This document shows, piece by piece, positions 45,578 through 57,285 of a stretch of DNA of 64,000 nt. The position numbers and the translations under genes were made by a program. Position 1 is the first letter of the stretch. Each line of letters opens with the position of its first letter. The DNA is from Rhizopus sp. PT2906 (taxonomy: Eukaryota; Mucoromycota; Mucoromycetes; Mucorales; Rhizopodaceae), in NCBI GenBank assembly GCA_025529335.1, contig JAMYHX010000059.1, positions 62,001 through 126,000 of the forward strand. Reading direction: 5' to 3'. A model generated the notes under the pieces. The model made no database searches. It worked only from the letters and a program-made list of their open reading frames with translations, and was not told where the DNA came from.

Positions 45578-48500
45578 ATGGCTGACAATGAAACAAAGAG
45601 CTTAATTATTGAGTCAAATATATCCAATAAGCCATCTAATATGACGCGACAGAACGTATTCATGATTCAATATTCCATGAAAGTCATTAATAACAACACT
45701 GCATTTTCAACCTTTAAACAAGAGCTACGATATCCACGCAGTGTTCTAACTTTTAAAATACTTGGAAAGATTGGCTGTATCCAGCATTGTAAAGACTGGA
45801 TTCATTATGTTGATCATGTTTCCAACGACTTAGGGCCGTGGTGCTCTGATATATTATGGAGTATTCTTCTCAATGATATTAATCCAGGAAGCAACGACTT
45901 TTCAGCAAATGATTTTGTACTGCTACAACAAGCACAAATCATATGCCGTCACACGTTTGAATTCTCTACTTTTGATTATCGAAATACAGAGCTATTTACT
46001 CCCAAAGTAACACAATTCATCAACTGCCTCATATCTCTTACATCTAGCAAATGGAGGCTATTCACTGTTGTCATTGTCGAGAATCGAATAACAGCCTTGG
46101 TTCTGAAACTCTTGATAAGCTCACTGGACGCCTTGAGGACAGGTATAAGCTGTGATGTTTTCTTAGACGCTTTTGAGAACATCAGTGAAACAACAGAAGG
46201 CCCCATACCAAGATATAAAGCTAATCAATTTAACCTATTAATCACCACCTATGAACTTGAAGCAGTTGCAATCACTGAACTATATGACTATTTAATCAGG
46301 TAAAGGGTTTACTTGACTATTCTCTAATTTTTTTATTTTCTTACTCTTTCGTAAACATACCTCGCCTTGCTCCAGATTTGATTTTTACAAAGACGAAATA
46401 ATGTATCTTGCATCAACTGCTACTAGAAGATTAAGTTCAAAGACAATCATGCTGATCAACGCACAAGATAAACGAGAGATGCGGCTGGCCAATAAGGTAG
46501 CGCAACTAGAAGGCCGAGTAGCCAATGTTCATCACTTTTCAAGCTCTTCTACTGATACACAAATGTCATCTTGCCTTAACAAGACCAATGTGACAGAAAT
46601 GCAAATTGCAAAGGTGCAAGTGGGATCTTACAAGCAGAGCTGCGTAAAGTTCTGGGAGAGTGATATAGTAGCAAAAATGGAGGGCTTGGCAATAATGAAT
46701 CTTGAAAACGAAGAGACCAGCGTCTTTTGGTTATCAGCATTTGAAATTGAGCAACCGGAAATGCATACTCGAAAGATAGGATTTTGTACCAAGAAGCCAT
46801 TACCTGACCTTCCCGCACTTGAATTCATGCTTGATAATACCCTTCACAAATTTCATGTTCGCAATTTTCACACATGCGTTCATCTTGAACATTCCGTGTC
46901 TGATCAATTACTAAGTTACACGCTTCAAGTTACAAATCACTTGAAAAAAGACAATATCACATGTTCTCTAGATGATGTACCTTATTTACTTGTCCCACTG
47001 AAGCAGTTCTGCAATGATCAGTCACATAATGTCGATGTGGATTGGGAAGAGATAGAAAAGACCATTAGATATAGTACAAAACGTACAGTGCTTTCGACAG
47101 ATTTTCCTATTAGTGATACTCTTATATATGATTTAGAGAAGCCCAACCATGTGTTTCTTATCCAAGATATGTCAGTGTCCATAAAACCCATGTTCTATTT
47201 ATTCAGAGACGAAGAGGTTGATGATCAGGAAAAATTTGTCTTTACCGAATTTTACAAGAGTCGATTACAACATATCAGCAAGATGGATTTCTCTAAACCA
47301 TTGATTCAAGCAACTTTGGTAAAAAGGGATAGCAAGAAGTCTAGCTGTCTGTTTCCATTATATTCTAGAGTATGGCTTATACCTGACTATTGCGCTATTT
47401 ATCCTATAAGCGCAAGTGTCTATCGAGCCTACGAGTTACTCCCTGAAATTATGACACAGATCAATGCATATCTACTGGTACTCCAAGCAAAAGAAATGTA
47501 TGACTTTAAAAAAATTGATGATGCTCTACTGCGCGAAGCACTTTCTTGTAAAAATGCTGACTTTATCAAAGATTATGAAAGATTGGAATATTTAGGAGGT
47601 ATAGATTTGAATAAGATGACATATACCTAAACCAACCTACATAGACGCTGTATTGGGTTTTATCTTTTCAACATATCTTTACATCAAATACCCTAATTAT
47701 AACGAGTGTCAATTAACAAATACTCGAAGCAGGGTTGTCAAAAACAGTACGCTCGCACAAGCAGGCAAAAATATCAGACTGTACAAGTATATCATCAATC
47801 AAAAGATGGACCGAGATGCATGGCAACCACCAGCATTTGTCAGCTGTTACAAAAAGCGCAAGTCTATCGGTTTCCCTTACCAGACAACGAGGAGATCACT
47901 GAGCGATAGCACAATTGCTGATGTCATGGAGGCTATTTTAGGTGCAGCGTTCCTCAGCCACTGTCTGGATGGTGCTCTTCATACTGCAACAAAGCTTCTA
48001 CTACCCTTTGATGGCCTGAAGACTTGGTCTGACATGTCGGAGCTGTGTAGCAAAATAACATATGGAGAGAAAAGCAGTTACAACATTGATTTAGCCGAGT
48101 TTTATCAAAAGATAGGATATACATTTAGTAATCCCATCCTGGCTGAAAAGGCGCTGACACAAAGGAATTGCAAGATTTCGCTGCAATATGAGCGACTTGA
48201 GTTCCTGGGTGATGCTGTCTTAGATCTCTTTATCGCTCAATATCTTTATAAAAAGTACCCAACTGCACATCCTGGTGAACTAACCAGCCTCCGCTCAATG
48301 TATGTTTCCAATGCCACTTTAGCTTTCATATGCATAAAGATGGATCTGCAGAAACATATACGGCATTCTTCTCCTGAAATGGCCATGAATATTGCCTATT
48401 ATGAAAATCAGTTACGGGAAAACGCGATGAAAGAAAAGAACGACAGTGATTTCTGGCTCAGCCTTGATCCTCCAAAGGTCCTTGCGGATGTTGTTGAAAG

Positions 48501-48774
48501 TGTCATTGGTGCCATCTTTATAGATGCAAACTGTGATCCACAGCCAGCCTACGCATTTTTCGAAGCATGGCTTATTCCACTTGTTGATGGGTATGTCCCT
48601 GGGATGGCATTTCCTGTTGTCAAATTTCAATCTGCTATTCGGGGTTTCAGATGTCATGAATGGGAGTTAAGGTATGTTACGATAGAAAAACAAAATCAGA
48701 CAGCTGAATTCAAAAATATCCCTACTGTCCTAGGCAAAGTCGACCCTTACAACATCATAATACGTGTCTGTTGA
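45578..48774 (+). CDS. Dicer-like ribonuclease III lacking the N-terminal DExH domain
   Basis: Three exons (45578-46299, 46376-47598, 47645-48774) give 1024 residues; usual fungal Dicers are about 1400-1700. Residues 1-160 resemble the Dicer helicase insertion (LGPWCSDILWS, TPKVTQFINCL). Next is a degraded helicase C lobe: FNLLITTYELEAV, LIRFDFYKDEIMYLASTATR, where SRGRAR is expected. A platform/PAZ-like region follows (IPDYCAIYPISASVYRAYEL). RNase IIIa has RLEYLGDAVLGFIF and IADVMEAILGAAF; RNase IIIb has RLEFLGDAVLDLFIAQYL and LADVVESVIGAIFID, so the catalytic acidic residues appear present. The dsRNA-binding domain starts but the frame stops at 48774; HGQAFAQGLGRTKKSAKKSM continues in another frame to 48938. 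No DExH ATPase motif lies upstream. Confidence 0.87.
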
Positions 48775-49028
48775 TAGTCCATGGTCAAGCCTTTGCACAA
48801 GGTTTAGGACGTACGAAAAAATCAGCAAAGAAATCAATGGAAGTCAATGCAGTCCAAAAGATTCGACAGGAACCTGAGGTGTTTAAATCCCTTTGTTCTT
48901 GCAGAAAGAATCTGTCTCATCTAGAAATTGAGTCATAATAGCCGCAGCACATCCAGTCTAAGATATAAATAGTAGGCAAGACTGACCTGCACCTCAATAA
49001 ACAATTTAATTTCTCACATTTTATTCCC

Positions 49029-50233
49029 ATGGTAACCACTATTACTGCTGCTGCTTTGAAAGACTTTTGCAAGCAACTACCTAAAGTCGAGTTGCATGCT
49101 CACTTGAATGGCAGTTTAAGTCCTGCAACAATGAAGAAACTAGTAGAATTTAAAAAGGATACTAATCCCGAATTAAGCGAGTTTCAGATTCCTGAATCAC
49201 TGGCTTCTATAGACGAGTAACTATTTTACAAGCTTGTATTTTTTTTTTTTCTTCTTATACTCACGACACAATTGCCAGCTTTTTTGCGATATTCAGTTTC
49301 ATATACAAGCTGACAGATAATGAAGAAGCCGTAAAGTTGGCAACAAGAAATATCATTAATGAATTTGCTCAAGACGGTGTTCGTTACTTGGAATTGAGAA
49401 CAACACCCAGACAAAATGTTGAGACAAGTAAGAAACAAGAGTATATGCTTTCCCTTGTTAATCCAATGATTAATATTCTTCATATAGACATGACAAAGGC
49501 GTCTTATATTGAGGCTATCGTTAGTGTCTTACAGGAACCCAGAGATGATATCATCGTTAGACTCGTCGTTTCTATTGACCGTCGAAACACTTTGGAGGAA
49601 GCAAACGAAGCAGTTGATCTTGCCTTGGCTTTTCGATCCAAGGGCGTCGTCGGTGTGGATTTGTGTGGTGACGTGAAGAAAGGATCCTTTGATGCCCTGA
49701 AGCCTGCATTCGACAGGGCCAAGGAACATGGTTTCCCGGTGACATTGCACTTTAATGAAATAGTGGAGAACTTGTCTGAAGCTCCATCCATGCTGGCATT
49801 TAAGCCTAACCGTTTGGGGCATGCCACGTTCCTCGATGATTATTGTAGAAAGACTATTTATGAGAGACATGTTCCTGTCGAAATCTGTATGACTTCAAAT
49901 CTGCTTTGCAAGACAGTCAAGACATTCCAAGATCATCATATAAAGGAATTAATAGATGATCGTCATCCATTTATCTTGTGTGTAAGTGATATTTGAAAAG
50001 AGAGACATCGGTATACTGAGTTGATGAATACATAGACAGATGATAAGGGTGTCTTCTTTTCTGATCTTTCAAATGAATATAGAATAGCTGCAGAAACATT
50101 CAACTTGACTTATTCTGAATTATTTAATCTCTCTTATCGTTCCATAGATGCTATATTTGGCGATGAACACTTAAAGAGTCAATTGAAGAATATGTGGTTA
50201 GCCTGGAAAAAGGAACATGAGTTCGAGTTTTAA
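49029..50233 (+). CDS. Adenosine deaminase-like protein (ADAL, N6-methyl-AMP deaminase)
   Basis: Four exons (49029-49216, 49279-49427, 49488-49981, 50036-50233) give 342 residues. ADAL enzymes deaminate N6-methyl-AMP to IMP, clearing modified purines. Seen motifs: ELHAHLNGS with metal His at residues 23 and 25, FAQDGVRYLELRTTPR, VVGVDLCGD, VTLHFNEI with the catalytic His-x-x-Glu pattern, RLGHATFL, and CMTSNLLCKTV. The last intron splits ILC and TDDKGVF, restoring the metal-binding Asp pair. The region before the ATG (48940-49028) is short. Its stop TAA shares a TTAA with the stop of the opposite adenylate kinase-like gene. Generic adenosine deaminase is the alternative, but the TTPR and TSN motifs favour ADAL. 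Confidence 0.9.
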
Positions 50234-52014
50234 TTGAATTTTTGTTCTAAAGGTCGAATGTAATGCTTGGGAAATTCGACAGTTAATAAATAAATATGAT
50301 GTGTGTCTAATTCAATCTTTCCTGTCTTTAAATCAAAGCGAACAGGTACATGATGAGCTCGGCGGTCCAAGTAGACATGATATCCTCTTTCTGATAATAC
50401 ATCCATCACTATGGCAGCAAGGTGATCGTCTCCTAGCATTGGATTTTCCCTAAGCATATATATATATATTTATGAATATGAGTGTTTATAGTTTATACAT
50501 GTATACTTACGTTCGAACATTTGCATGACCGCTGATCGCATGTCTATGGACTTGAGGAATAACTTGCTCATCAATAAATTGAATGGCCTTTTGTAAATTG
50601 TACGGCTCTGTTTGTTGATAGTGTTCTAATCTACTGATGAGATCCTGTAGATAAAGTCAATAGGAAATATATATATATATATATATATATATAATGGTCA
50701 AGCTTTACCTGACGTGCATGAACACCTATTTGGGATGCTAATGGAATGTGTGAAATGGAGTCATAAGTATCAGAATCCAATTCCAAAGAAGATTGATACT
50801 CGAATTCTTTCAAGATGATGTGTAATACTTCCTTGATGGATCCAGTCGCATTAACCAAATCTATTATACATGGATGAATTCGCCTGTTACATAATCAAAT
50901 ACAATACTTACGGAAAGGAAACATTTTTGATAGCTTCAATAATGATCCATAGTGTGCTTTAAAGATTGCATATCTCTCACGGATCAACTTTAAGAAATTA
51001 ATAAAAGAACAAGTGACTATTGGCTTACAACTTACACTTTCGTCATTATCTGTCACACGCTCCTCCCACAAGACACCTTGACCCGTCTTCTTTACTTCCA
51101 TATTATGCTCACGAATCATTCTTCCCCTTGCCAATTGTCTCTGCACCGAGATTTCTTCATCTACATACAGTACACAGATACGAAAGACAGGGCGTCTATA
51201 CAAACATAAATGATCTACTATTTTGATGCCTCCATACAACTTACGGGAATTGATCTCTTCTATCCGTATTCCAATATTGTCGTCTAAGCTCGGTCATTTT
51301 GTCATGAAGCAGTCTCAACGCTTCCACCTGAATGTCTGTGCGAGGAAATCCATCAACGAGTACTCCCACAGTGGGGTCACAGTCTAACATGGCATGTAGC
51401 ACGAGTTCAATGACATATCTGTCTGATATCATCTGTCCTTGATTGATCAACTCTTTGCATTCTGGTGTTTGCAGTAGTTGAGATACTGAGATAGGAGGGT
51501 TGGTGATTCCACGTGCTCTAAGTATCGAAGGAGTGTGTGTTCCTTTTCCTGATCTAAATAAAGTAATTAGAATCAGGTCTATATTTCCCTTTCTTAGGTT
51601 ACTTGCCCTGGGGCACCCATCAAAAAGATAATTTCTCTGGGTAAATGGATATTCTCTCGTCCATAATGATCTTCTATATTTTTCCATGCTTGATTAAATA
51701 TCAACTTTGCATCCTTTATCTCTGTAGCTCTATATTATAATTGAATCTGTCAGTTTAGGCTGAATTTCACTATGATATGATTACCTTGTATCAACAGACT
51801 CTGGAGTAGATGAACGGGAGTTACGACTATCTTTAGGGGGGATTGTGTTAATATGATAAGAGTTATTTTATTATAATACTCAACTGGCTTGCTCAGCCAA
51901 GACAGGAAATCGTCTGGGCAGAGAGAAAGTAGTATAGTATTTAGATAACTGTTTGCTATGAAGAAATATAGACCGTCTTTGTTGGAGGACCTGAACGAGG
52001 CACCGTCTAAACAT
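50230..52014 (-). CDS. Adenylate kinase-like protein, probably mitochondrial
   Basis: Nine exons were resolved (51885-52014, 51785-51830, 51607-51729, 51245-51553, 51036-51195, 50912-50987, 50709-50860, 50511-50644, 50230-50449); they sum to 1350 nt, 449 residues, in frame throughout. The N-terminus MFRRCLVQVLQQRRSIFLHS looks like a mitochondrial presequence. The P-loop GAPGSGKGT is formed only when exon 3 is spliced with a GC-AG intron (donor GGGCAAGT at 51607). GVLVDGFPRTDIQVEAL is the adenylate kinase signature, followed by CVLYVDEEISVQRQLARGR. A C-terminal extension (ASQIGVHARQDLISRLEHYQ onward) is not typical of small adenylate kinases. It likely phosphorylates AMP or a related nucleotide; substrate is unknown. 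Confidence 0.85.
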
Positions 52015-52201
52015 ATTAAAGATAAAAGAGAAAAAGAGAAAACATATAAACCGCGGGGTTTGGCCATTGTATCTCAGCGATCGTCGATGGTGGTGGATGT
52101 ATTCATGACGCAAATAAGTGAACCAAGTGACACCACACAAGTGTCATTTTTATTATTTCTTTCTCTTTTTTCTTTATTGCTTTATAAAACCTATATGCAG
52201 T
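52015..52201. promoter_or_regulatory. Bidirectional promoter between adenylate kinase-like and ABC1-like genes
   Basis: Only 187 bp separate the two outward start codons, and both products look mitochondrial, so shared control is plausible. The T-rich tract 52146-52185 lies just before the plus-strand ATG. No specific site is recognised. Confidence 0.4.
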
Positions 52202-53963
52202 ATGACCCATTACTTGACAAGGCTATCCAGACCGACCAGAGCTACACTAAGTGCCGGTCTATTCGGCTTGGGTCTTTATACATACGATTCCCGCAGCGAG
52301 GCTCAAGTGCTTACTCGAAATGTCAGAACATTTTATAATGGCATCGCATTGGCTGTGGACTACAAATTAAACTTTAAGCCAGGACCAACCGAAGCAGACA
52401 ATCAGCGCATAGAGGCTCTCCATGAGCGAGTAGCTAATCGTATATTCGACGTCTTTGAGAAAAATGGTGGGCTGTATATAAAAATCGGTCAAGTTATTGG
52501 TACTCAGGCAGCGGTGTTACCACCAGCATATCATCGACGAGCCAGAAAACTATTTGATGCTGCCCCAGCTGTACCTTTCAACTCTGTAGAACGTGTATTC
52601 ATGGAAGATTTTAACGGAATGCACCCGAGCCAAGTGTTTGCAGAATTTGAAATGACACCTGTAGCTTCAGCATCCATTGCGCAAGTGCATAAAGCCCGAT
52701 TAAAGAACGGAGACGTGGTCGCAGTCAAGATACAGAAACCAACGATACAGAAACAGATGAATTGGGATTTACGTGCTTTCAGAATCTTACTCAGGGTTTA
52801 TGAGTACTTGTTTGAGCTGCCATTGGCTTGGTCAAGCGATTATATTGAAAAGCATATGCGCATGGAAGCTGACTTTCAAACTGAAGCAAGGTACAAGCAT
52901 GAAAAAAAGGACTTGTTACTCACCTGTATCATAGAAACGCAAAAAAGGCATGGGAACACATTCAACAGGAGAAATCACTAAAGGATAAAGTATATATTCC
53001 AAAAGTATATGACGAATACAGCTCAAAACGAGTGCTTGTATGTGAATGGGTGGATGGAATACAGTTAACAGATACCAAATCATTAAAAAGCAAAGGTTTA
53101 GACTATAAAGAAGCTATGAAGATATCAATAGAAGCATTTGCTAGTCAAATATTTAGAAGTGGATTTGTTCATGGTAAGTGTTGTTTCTTTCTTCCTTTCA
53201 TGTGTGTCTTATATATCTGTATAGGTGATCCTCATCCTGGTAATGTCCTCGTGAGGCATAATCCAAAAAACAAGAGACAGGTTCAAGTGATTTTGATAGA
53301 TCATGGATTATACATACAAGAGTCAGAGGTGTTTAGACAAGAATATTGTCAACTCTGGGAAGCTTTGTTTATGCTAGACATACCTCGAATGACAGAGATT
53401 TGTGAAAAATGGGGCATTCATGATGCAAACATGTTTGCTTCTATTACTCTTCAACGTCCATTTTCAGGAAAAAAAGCTGTAGATCAGGAAATAGATGTGA
53501 AAGAGATGTATGAGATGCAGGCACACATGAAGGAGCGAATAAAGCACTTCTTGAGTGATCAAGGGCTATTCCCACGAGAGCTCATCTTCATTTCAAGAAA
53601 CATGAACATTGTAAGAGCCAATAATAAAGCAGTGGGGAGTCCTGTGAATCGATTGAATGTGATGGCTAGATGGGCCGTGCAGTGCACTAATGAAAAAGGT
53701 TCATGGTTAAGCTGGCGATCCATTCTATTCGAAACTACCTTGCTACTGATGAATGTCGGCTTCTGGCTAGTACGCGTGCGGGATCAATTCAATAGACTCT
53801 TTTTTGGCTCTAACGCAAAGGGCCTAGAAGACATCTTGGACGAAAGGATGAAAGATGAGGTAATTATATTATACCAATCCTTACTCGATTCGATACTAAA
53901 AATAAGCATTAGATGTATAGACAATTTGGAATTAAAGTAGACCCATCCGTGTTTGAAGGATAA
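52202..53963 (+). CDS. ABC1/COQ8 family atypical kinase-like protein (MCP2/ADCK1-like)
   Basis: Four exons (52202-52890, 52935-53173, 53225-53859, 53913-53963) give 537 residues. The family (UbiB/COQ8 fold) acts in mitochondria on lipid or coenzyme Q homeostasis. The N-terminus MTHYLTRLSRPTRATLSAGL fits mitochondrial import. Motifs: GGLYIKIGQVIGTQ (the KxGQ element), ASASIAQVHKARLKNG, VAVKIQKP (Lys), EADFQTEAR, FVHGDPHPGNVL and LIDHGLY. The last exon gives YRQFGIKVDPSVFEG, the expected conserved tail, in preference to reading through the final intron. A hydrophobic helix (LFETTLLLMNVGFWL) near the C-terminus fits MCP2/ADCK1-like members. True kinase activity is uncertain for this family. Confidence 0.9.
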
Positions 53964-54610
53964 CGTGTGCAATAAAGACAAATTGTAGACTTACATCTTA
54001 AACAGGTCATCCTTCCTTTCTTTGTGTCGTATCTTATTTTTTATGCAGTTTACTGTAATTTAATAACCCTTTCTATACGACCATTGCTTCCTAAACTTGT
54101 TATAGTACCAGATTGATAATTGTTCGTTGTATGATGTTGAACTTTGGCAAGTAAAGCTCTGTTTATCATGTAGAATTGCAATGAGTAACTACTGTATAAA
54201 TAATCCTTAAACTATTAACACTACTAGTGACTTTCGGTAGGGAGATTGAAAGACTTTATCAGACCGTGGTTTTGTTTTGCAAACATGCCCAATCAGGATT
54301 TACAAACAAACCCCTATAAGCCTCTCTGTTCTCCCTTACTTGTACTAAAAACACAATAAAATGAACTTTGACGATAGCAATTGACCCACAATAAAAGAAG
54401 CGTCATTGATGCAAAAGAAATACAAGTTACACACTGCTATTTGAAAGATAACTGAATAGCGTATGATTGCGCTGTATATATGACGTGACGGTGACAATGA
54501 CATATACACACACAGCGCCCTATAATGCGCTCATTAAAAGAGAAAAAAAATGCTTTTTTTCTTTTAATAAAATAAATTTTGACATATGTTGTGAGTTTTT
54601 ATACACAAAC
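53964..54610. other. Intergenic region upstream of the purine permease
   Basis: About 650 bp, AT-rich. No exon or RNA gene was recognised. A short palindrome-like TGACGTGACGGTGACA lies at 54480-54495, which includes TGACG, a bZIP-type half site. Its use is not shown. Confidence 0.35.
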
Positions 54611-56474
54611 ATGACAAATTGGGTAGAAAAAATAAACGATCGGGTGGCACGATCTGTAGTTGGAAAGTACTTCCAGTTAGAATACTCTGGACATAGAAGA
54701 GAAAGAAAAGGAACAAGGTTTTTTACAGAGCTTCGTGCTGGTGTGACTATATTCTTTGCCATGGTAATAGCTTAAATTATATCAATACACAGAAAAATTA
54801 AGCAAAAAAATTTTTTTAAAAAGGCTTATATCATTTCTGTCAATGCTTCAATTATTTCAGAAAGTGGTGGTACATGTATCTGTAACAGTACAGCAGGCGA
54901 CCCAACATGCGACAATGACCCAGCTTATTTGCAGTGTGTTTATAACTTTAGACTTGACTTAATTATTGCAACTTCCATTTGTGCCATGATTTCTAGCGTT
55001 TTGATTGGTATATTTGCCAATTTACCGCTCGGCATGGCTCCTGGGTAAGGAAAAAATAATAAGCAGAGAAAGGGAAACTAACGATATATGTAGTATGGGT
55101 TTGAATGCTTACTTTACATATACGATCGTTGGTTATCATGGTTCTGGTAAAGTGAGCTACGAGACTGCATTGGCAGCTGTCTTTATCGAAGGTATCATCT
55201 TCTTCGTACTCTCTCTCTTTGGCGTTCGACAATGGTTTGCACGTATTATTCCAATGAGCATCAAAGTAGCAATGGGCTGCGGTATTGGACTTTATCTCTG
55301 CTTCATTGGTCTTCAATCTTCTGCGGGTATTGGTCTTGTCAGATTAGACTATTCGACCTTGGTCACCCTTGGCGGTTGTCCCTCGGCTGCGTTGGACGAA
55401 CATGGCTCTTGCCAGTGGGGCCACATGACCTCCGCCACAATGTATATGGGACTTTTGGGCCTTATTCTCATGTCACTTTTAATCATGTTCCGCGTACGTG
55501 GTGCAATTCTGATTGGTATCATCGTGATCGCCATCACTTCCTGGCCACGTAACAGTCCAATTACATATTTCCCCTACACGGAGCAAGGCAATATGATGTT
55601 TGACTATTTTAAAAAAGTCGTAACGATCCATAACCTCCAAAATGTCCTCGGCCGATTCAACTTTGACCTGACGACCAAAGATATCTGGATTGCATTGATC
55701 ACTTTCTTATATGTCGACATCTTGGACACCACAGGCACCATGTACTCAATGGCCCGATATGGTGGATTTACCGACAAGGCTGGTGATTTTGAACATTCGA
55801 CATGGGCTTTCTTAGCAGACGCCTGTGCTGTCTCGATCGGTTCTTGCTTTGGTACGTCTTCTTGCACGGCCTTTGTTGAATCGGGTGCAGGTATTGCCGA
55901 GGGAGGTCGAACAGGTCTGACGGCGATCACCGTTGCTTTTGGCTTCTTCATCTCCATCTTCTTCTCTCCCATCTTTGCTAGTTTCCCTCCATGGTCAACA
56001 GGTCCAGCCTTGATCTTGGTAGGCTCTATGATGACCTCTAGCGTCCGCAACATCAACTGGGACTATCCTGGAGACGCAATCCCAGCCTTCATCACTATGG
56101 CCGTCATGCCATTTACCTATTCAATTGCTTACGGTGTCATTGGTGGTATCTGTGCTTATATCATCATTAACGGTGCTGTTTATGTGATGGATAAGGGATC
56201 AGGTGGACGTATTCGTCCCGATTACTCACAGCGTGAAAACTGGTGGACTGCTGTCCTCAGTCGATCGTTCACTCCTACATGGATTCAATTCCTCATTGCC
56301 AAAGTCAGAGGAAGAGAATTCGATTGGCATCAAGACGAGTATGAATTTGAAGACGATGATGATTTGGCTTCTAGACGTCATCCAATGAGTGAAGAAGCCC
56401 CTACGGTTGTGATTGGAGCAGATAATGGCTCCGGCATAGAAACTATCTCAATGAACAATAATAGAAAACTTTAA
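54611..56474 (+). CDS. azgA: AzgA-type purine permease (adenine, guanine, hypoxanthine)
   Basis: Three exons (54611-54763, 54824-55044, 55094-56474) give 584 residues. The protein is an NCS2-related proton symporter at the plasma membrane. The N-terminus has RKGTRFFTELRAGVTIFFAM and, across the splice, AYIISVNASIISESGG, the hallmark of the AzgA group. Later blocks are LPLGMAPGMGLNAYFTYTIV, FLYVDILDTTGTMYSMA, GTSSCTAFVESGAGIAEGG and ALILVGSMM. About twelve to fourteen hydrophobic helices are visible. The C-terminus is acidic and cytosolic in character (YEFEDDDDL). All splices restore conserved motifs. It lies beside two nucleotide enzymes. Confidence 0.95.
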
Positions 56475-56528
56475 TAAAACTTTTTTCTTTCTTTCTTTTG
56501 TGTATATATATTTTTGTATTTTTTAAAC

Positions 56529-57022
56529 ATGGAAGAAGAAGAACATGAGTTGACAAGAATTGAAAAAATAGAACATGAGCATAAACTAGTTCAGCGCAAG
56601 TTTCATAAAAGGCAAGTTTTAATTGTTTCGTTAGACACTAAAACTAATAATAACAATAAAGAAACGAACCTGAAAAGGGAGGCTATGCTACACTAAGTGA
56701 TTATTGGAAAGAGTTTGGTCACGTCGTTCAACATACAATGCATCTAAAGAGTTCATCAAGCATTCAGCTTTTGCTTAATCTAACAGGCGAATTTCACGAT
56801 GTATGTGATGCCTATGAACGAGATGCCGAAATTTATGAATACAAGGAATGCTTTGATGCTCTTGATTTTGCATGGCAAACTGTCATTGAGGATCATCAGC
56901 CGATAAGTCAAACAGATAAAGTGAGGATATTGAACGTGTTAAGAGATGGGCAGGATAGAGCTTCTTTATTTGGATTAAACCAAGTCTATCATCATGCAAC
57001 CGAGTTGCTAGACGGGGATTAA
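56529..57022 (+). CDS. Conserved-looking small hypothetical protein
   Basis: Two exons (56529-56615 and 56678-57022) give 143 residues. The N-terminus is acidic then basic (MEEEEHELTRIEKIEHEH), and the second exon contains YWKEFGHVVQHTMHL, ECFDALDFAWQTVIED and ELLDGD. It appears alpha-helical and soluble with no signal peptide. The phase-0 GT donor at 56616 joins RQ to GGYATLSDY; a nearby GC donor would break frame. I recognise no family. It begins only 54 bp after the purine permease stop on the same strand. Confidence 0.55.
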
Positions 57023-57285
57023 AAAGTTAAAAATAAACACTTTCAATGTGTTCTGGCTCCCTTTTAGATTCGTCAATTTAATTTGTCACTTTATTATTTG
57101 CTGTAACACCTATTTCTGCTAATTAAGGTGACCTGGGTTCCCGCTTTGTATAAAAGAATAAAGTTTTTCTCTTTTCTTTCTCTTTTTCTTTCATTCTTTC
57201 TTTTCACACACAGAAAAAAAAAGGGAGAGGACAGTTAATTTTATATACCACACAACATATATATATACACACGCACACATACACA

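Noticed and set aside
48764..48777. A 14-base mini-intron (GTGTCTGTTGATAG) restoring the Dicer dsRBD frame.
   Set aside because: Too short for spliceosomal removal; a one-base indel or assembly error is simpler.
56612..56677. A second GC-AG intron in the small gene at 56529.
   Set aside because: Using the GC donor breaks the frame; the GT donor four bases later gives a phase-0 join.
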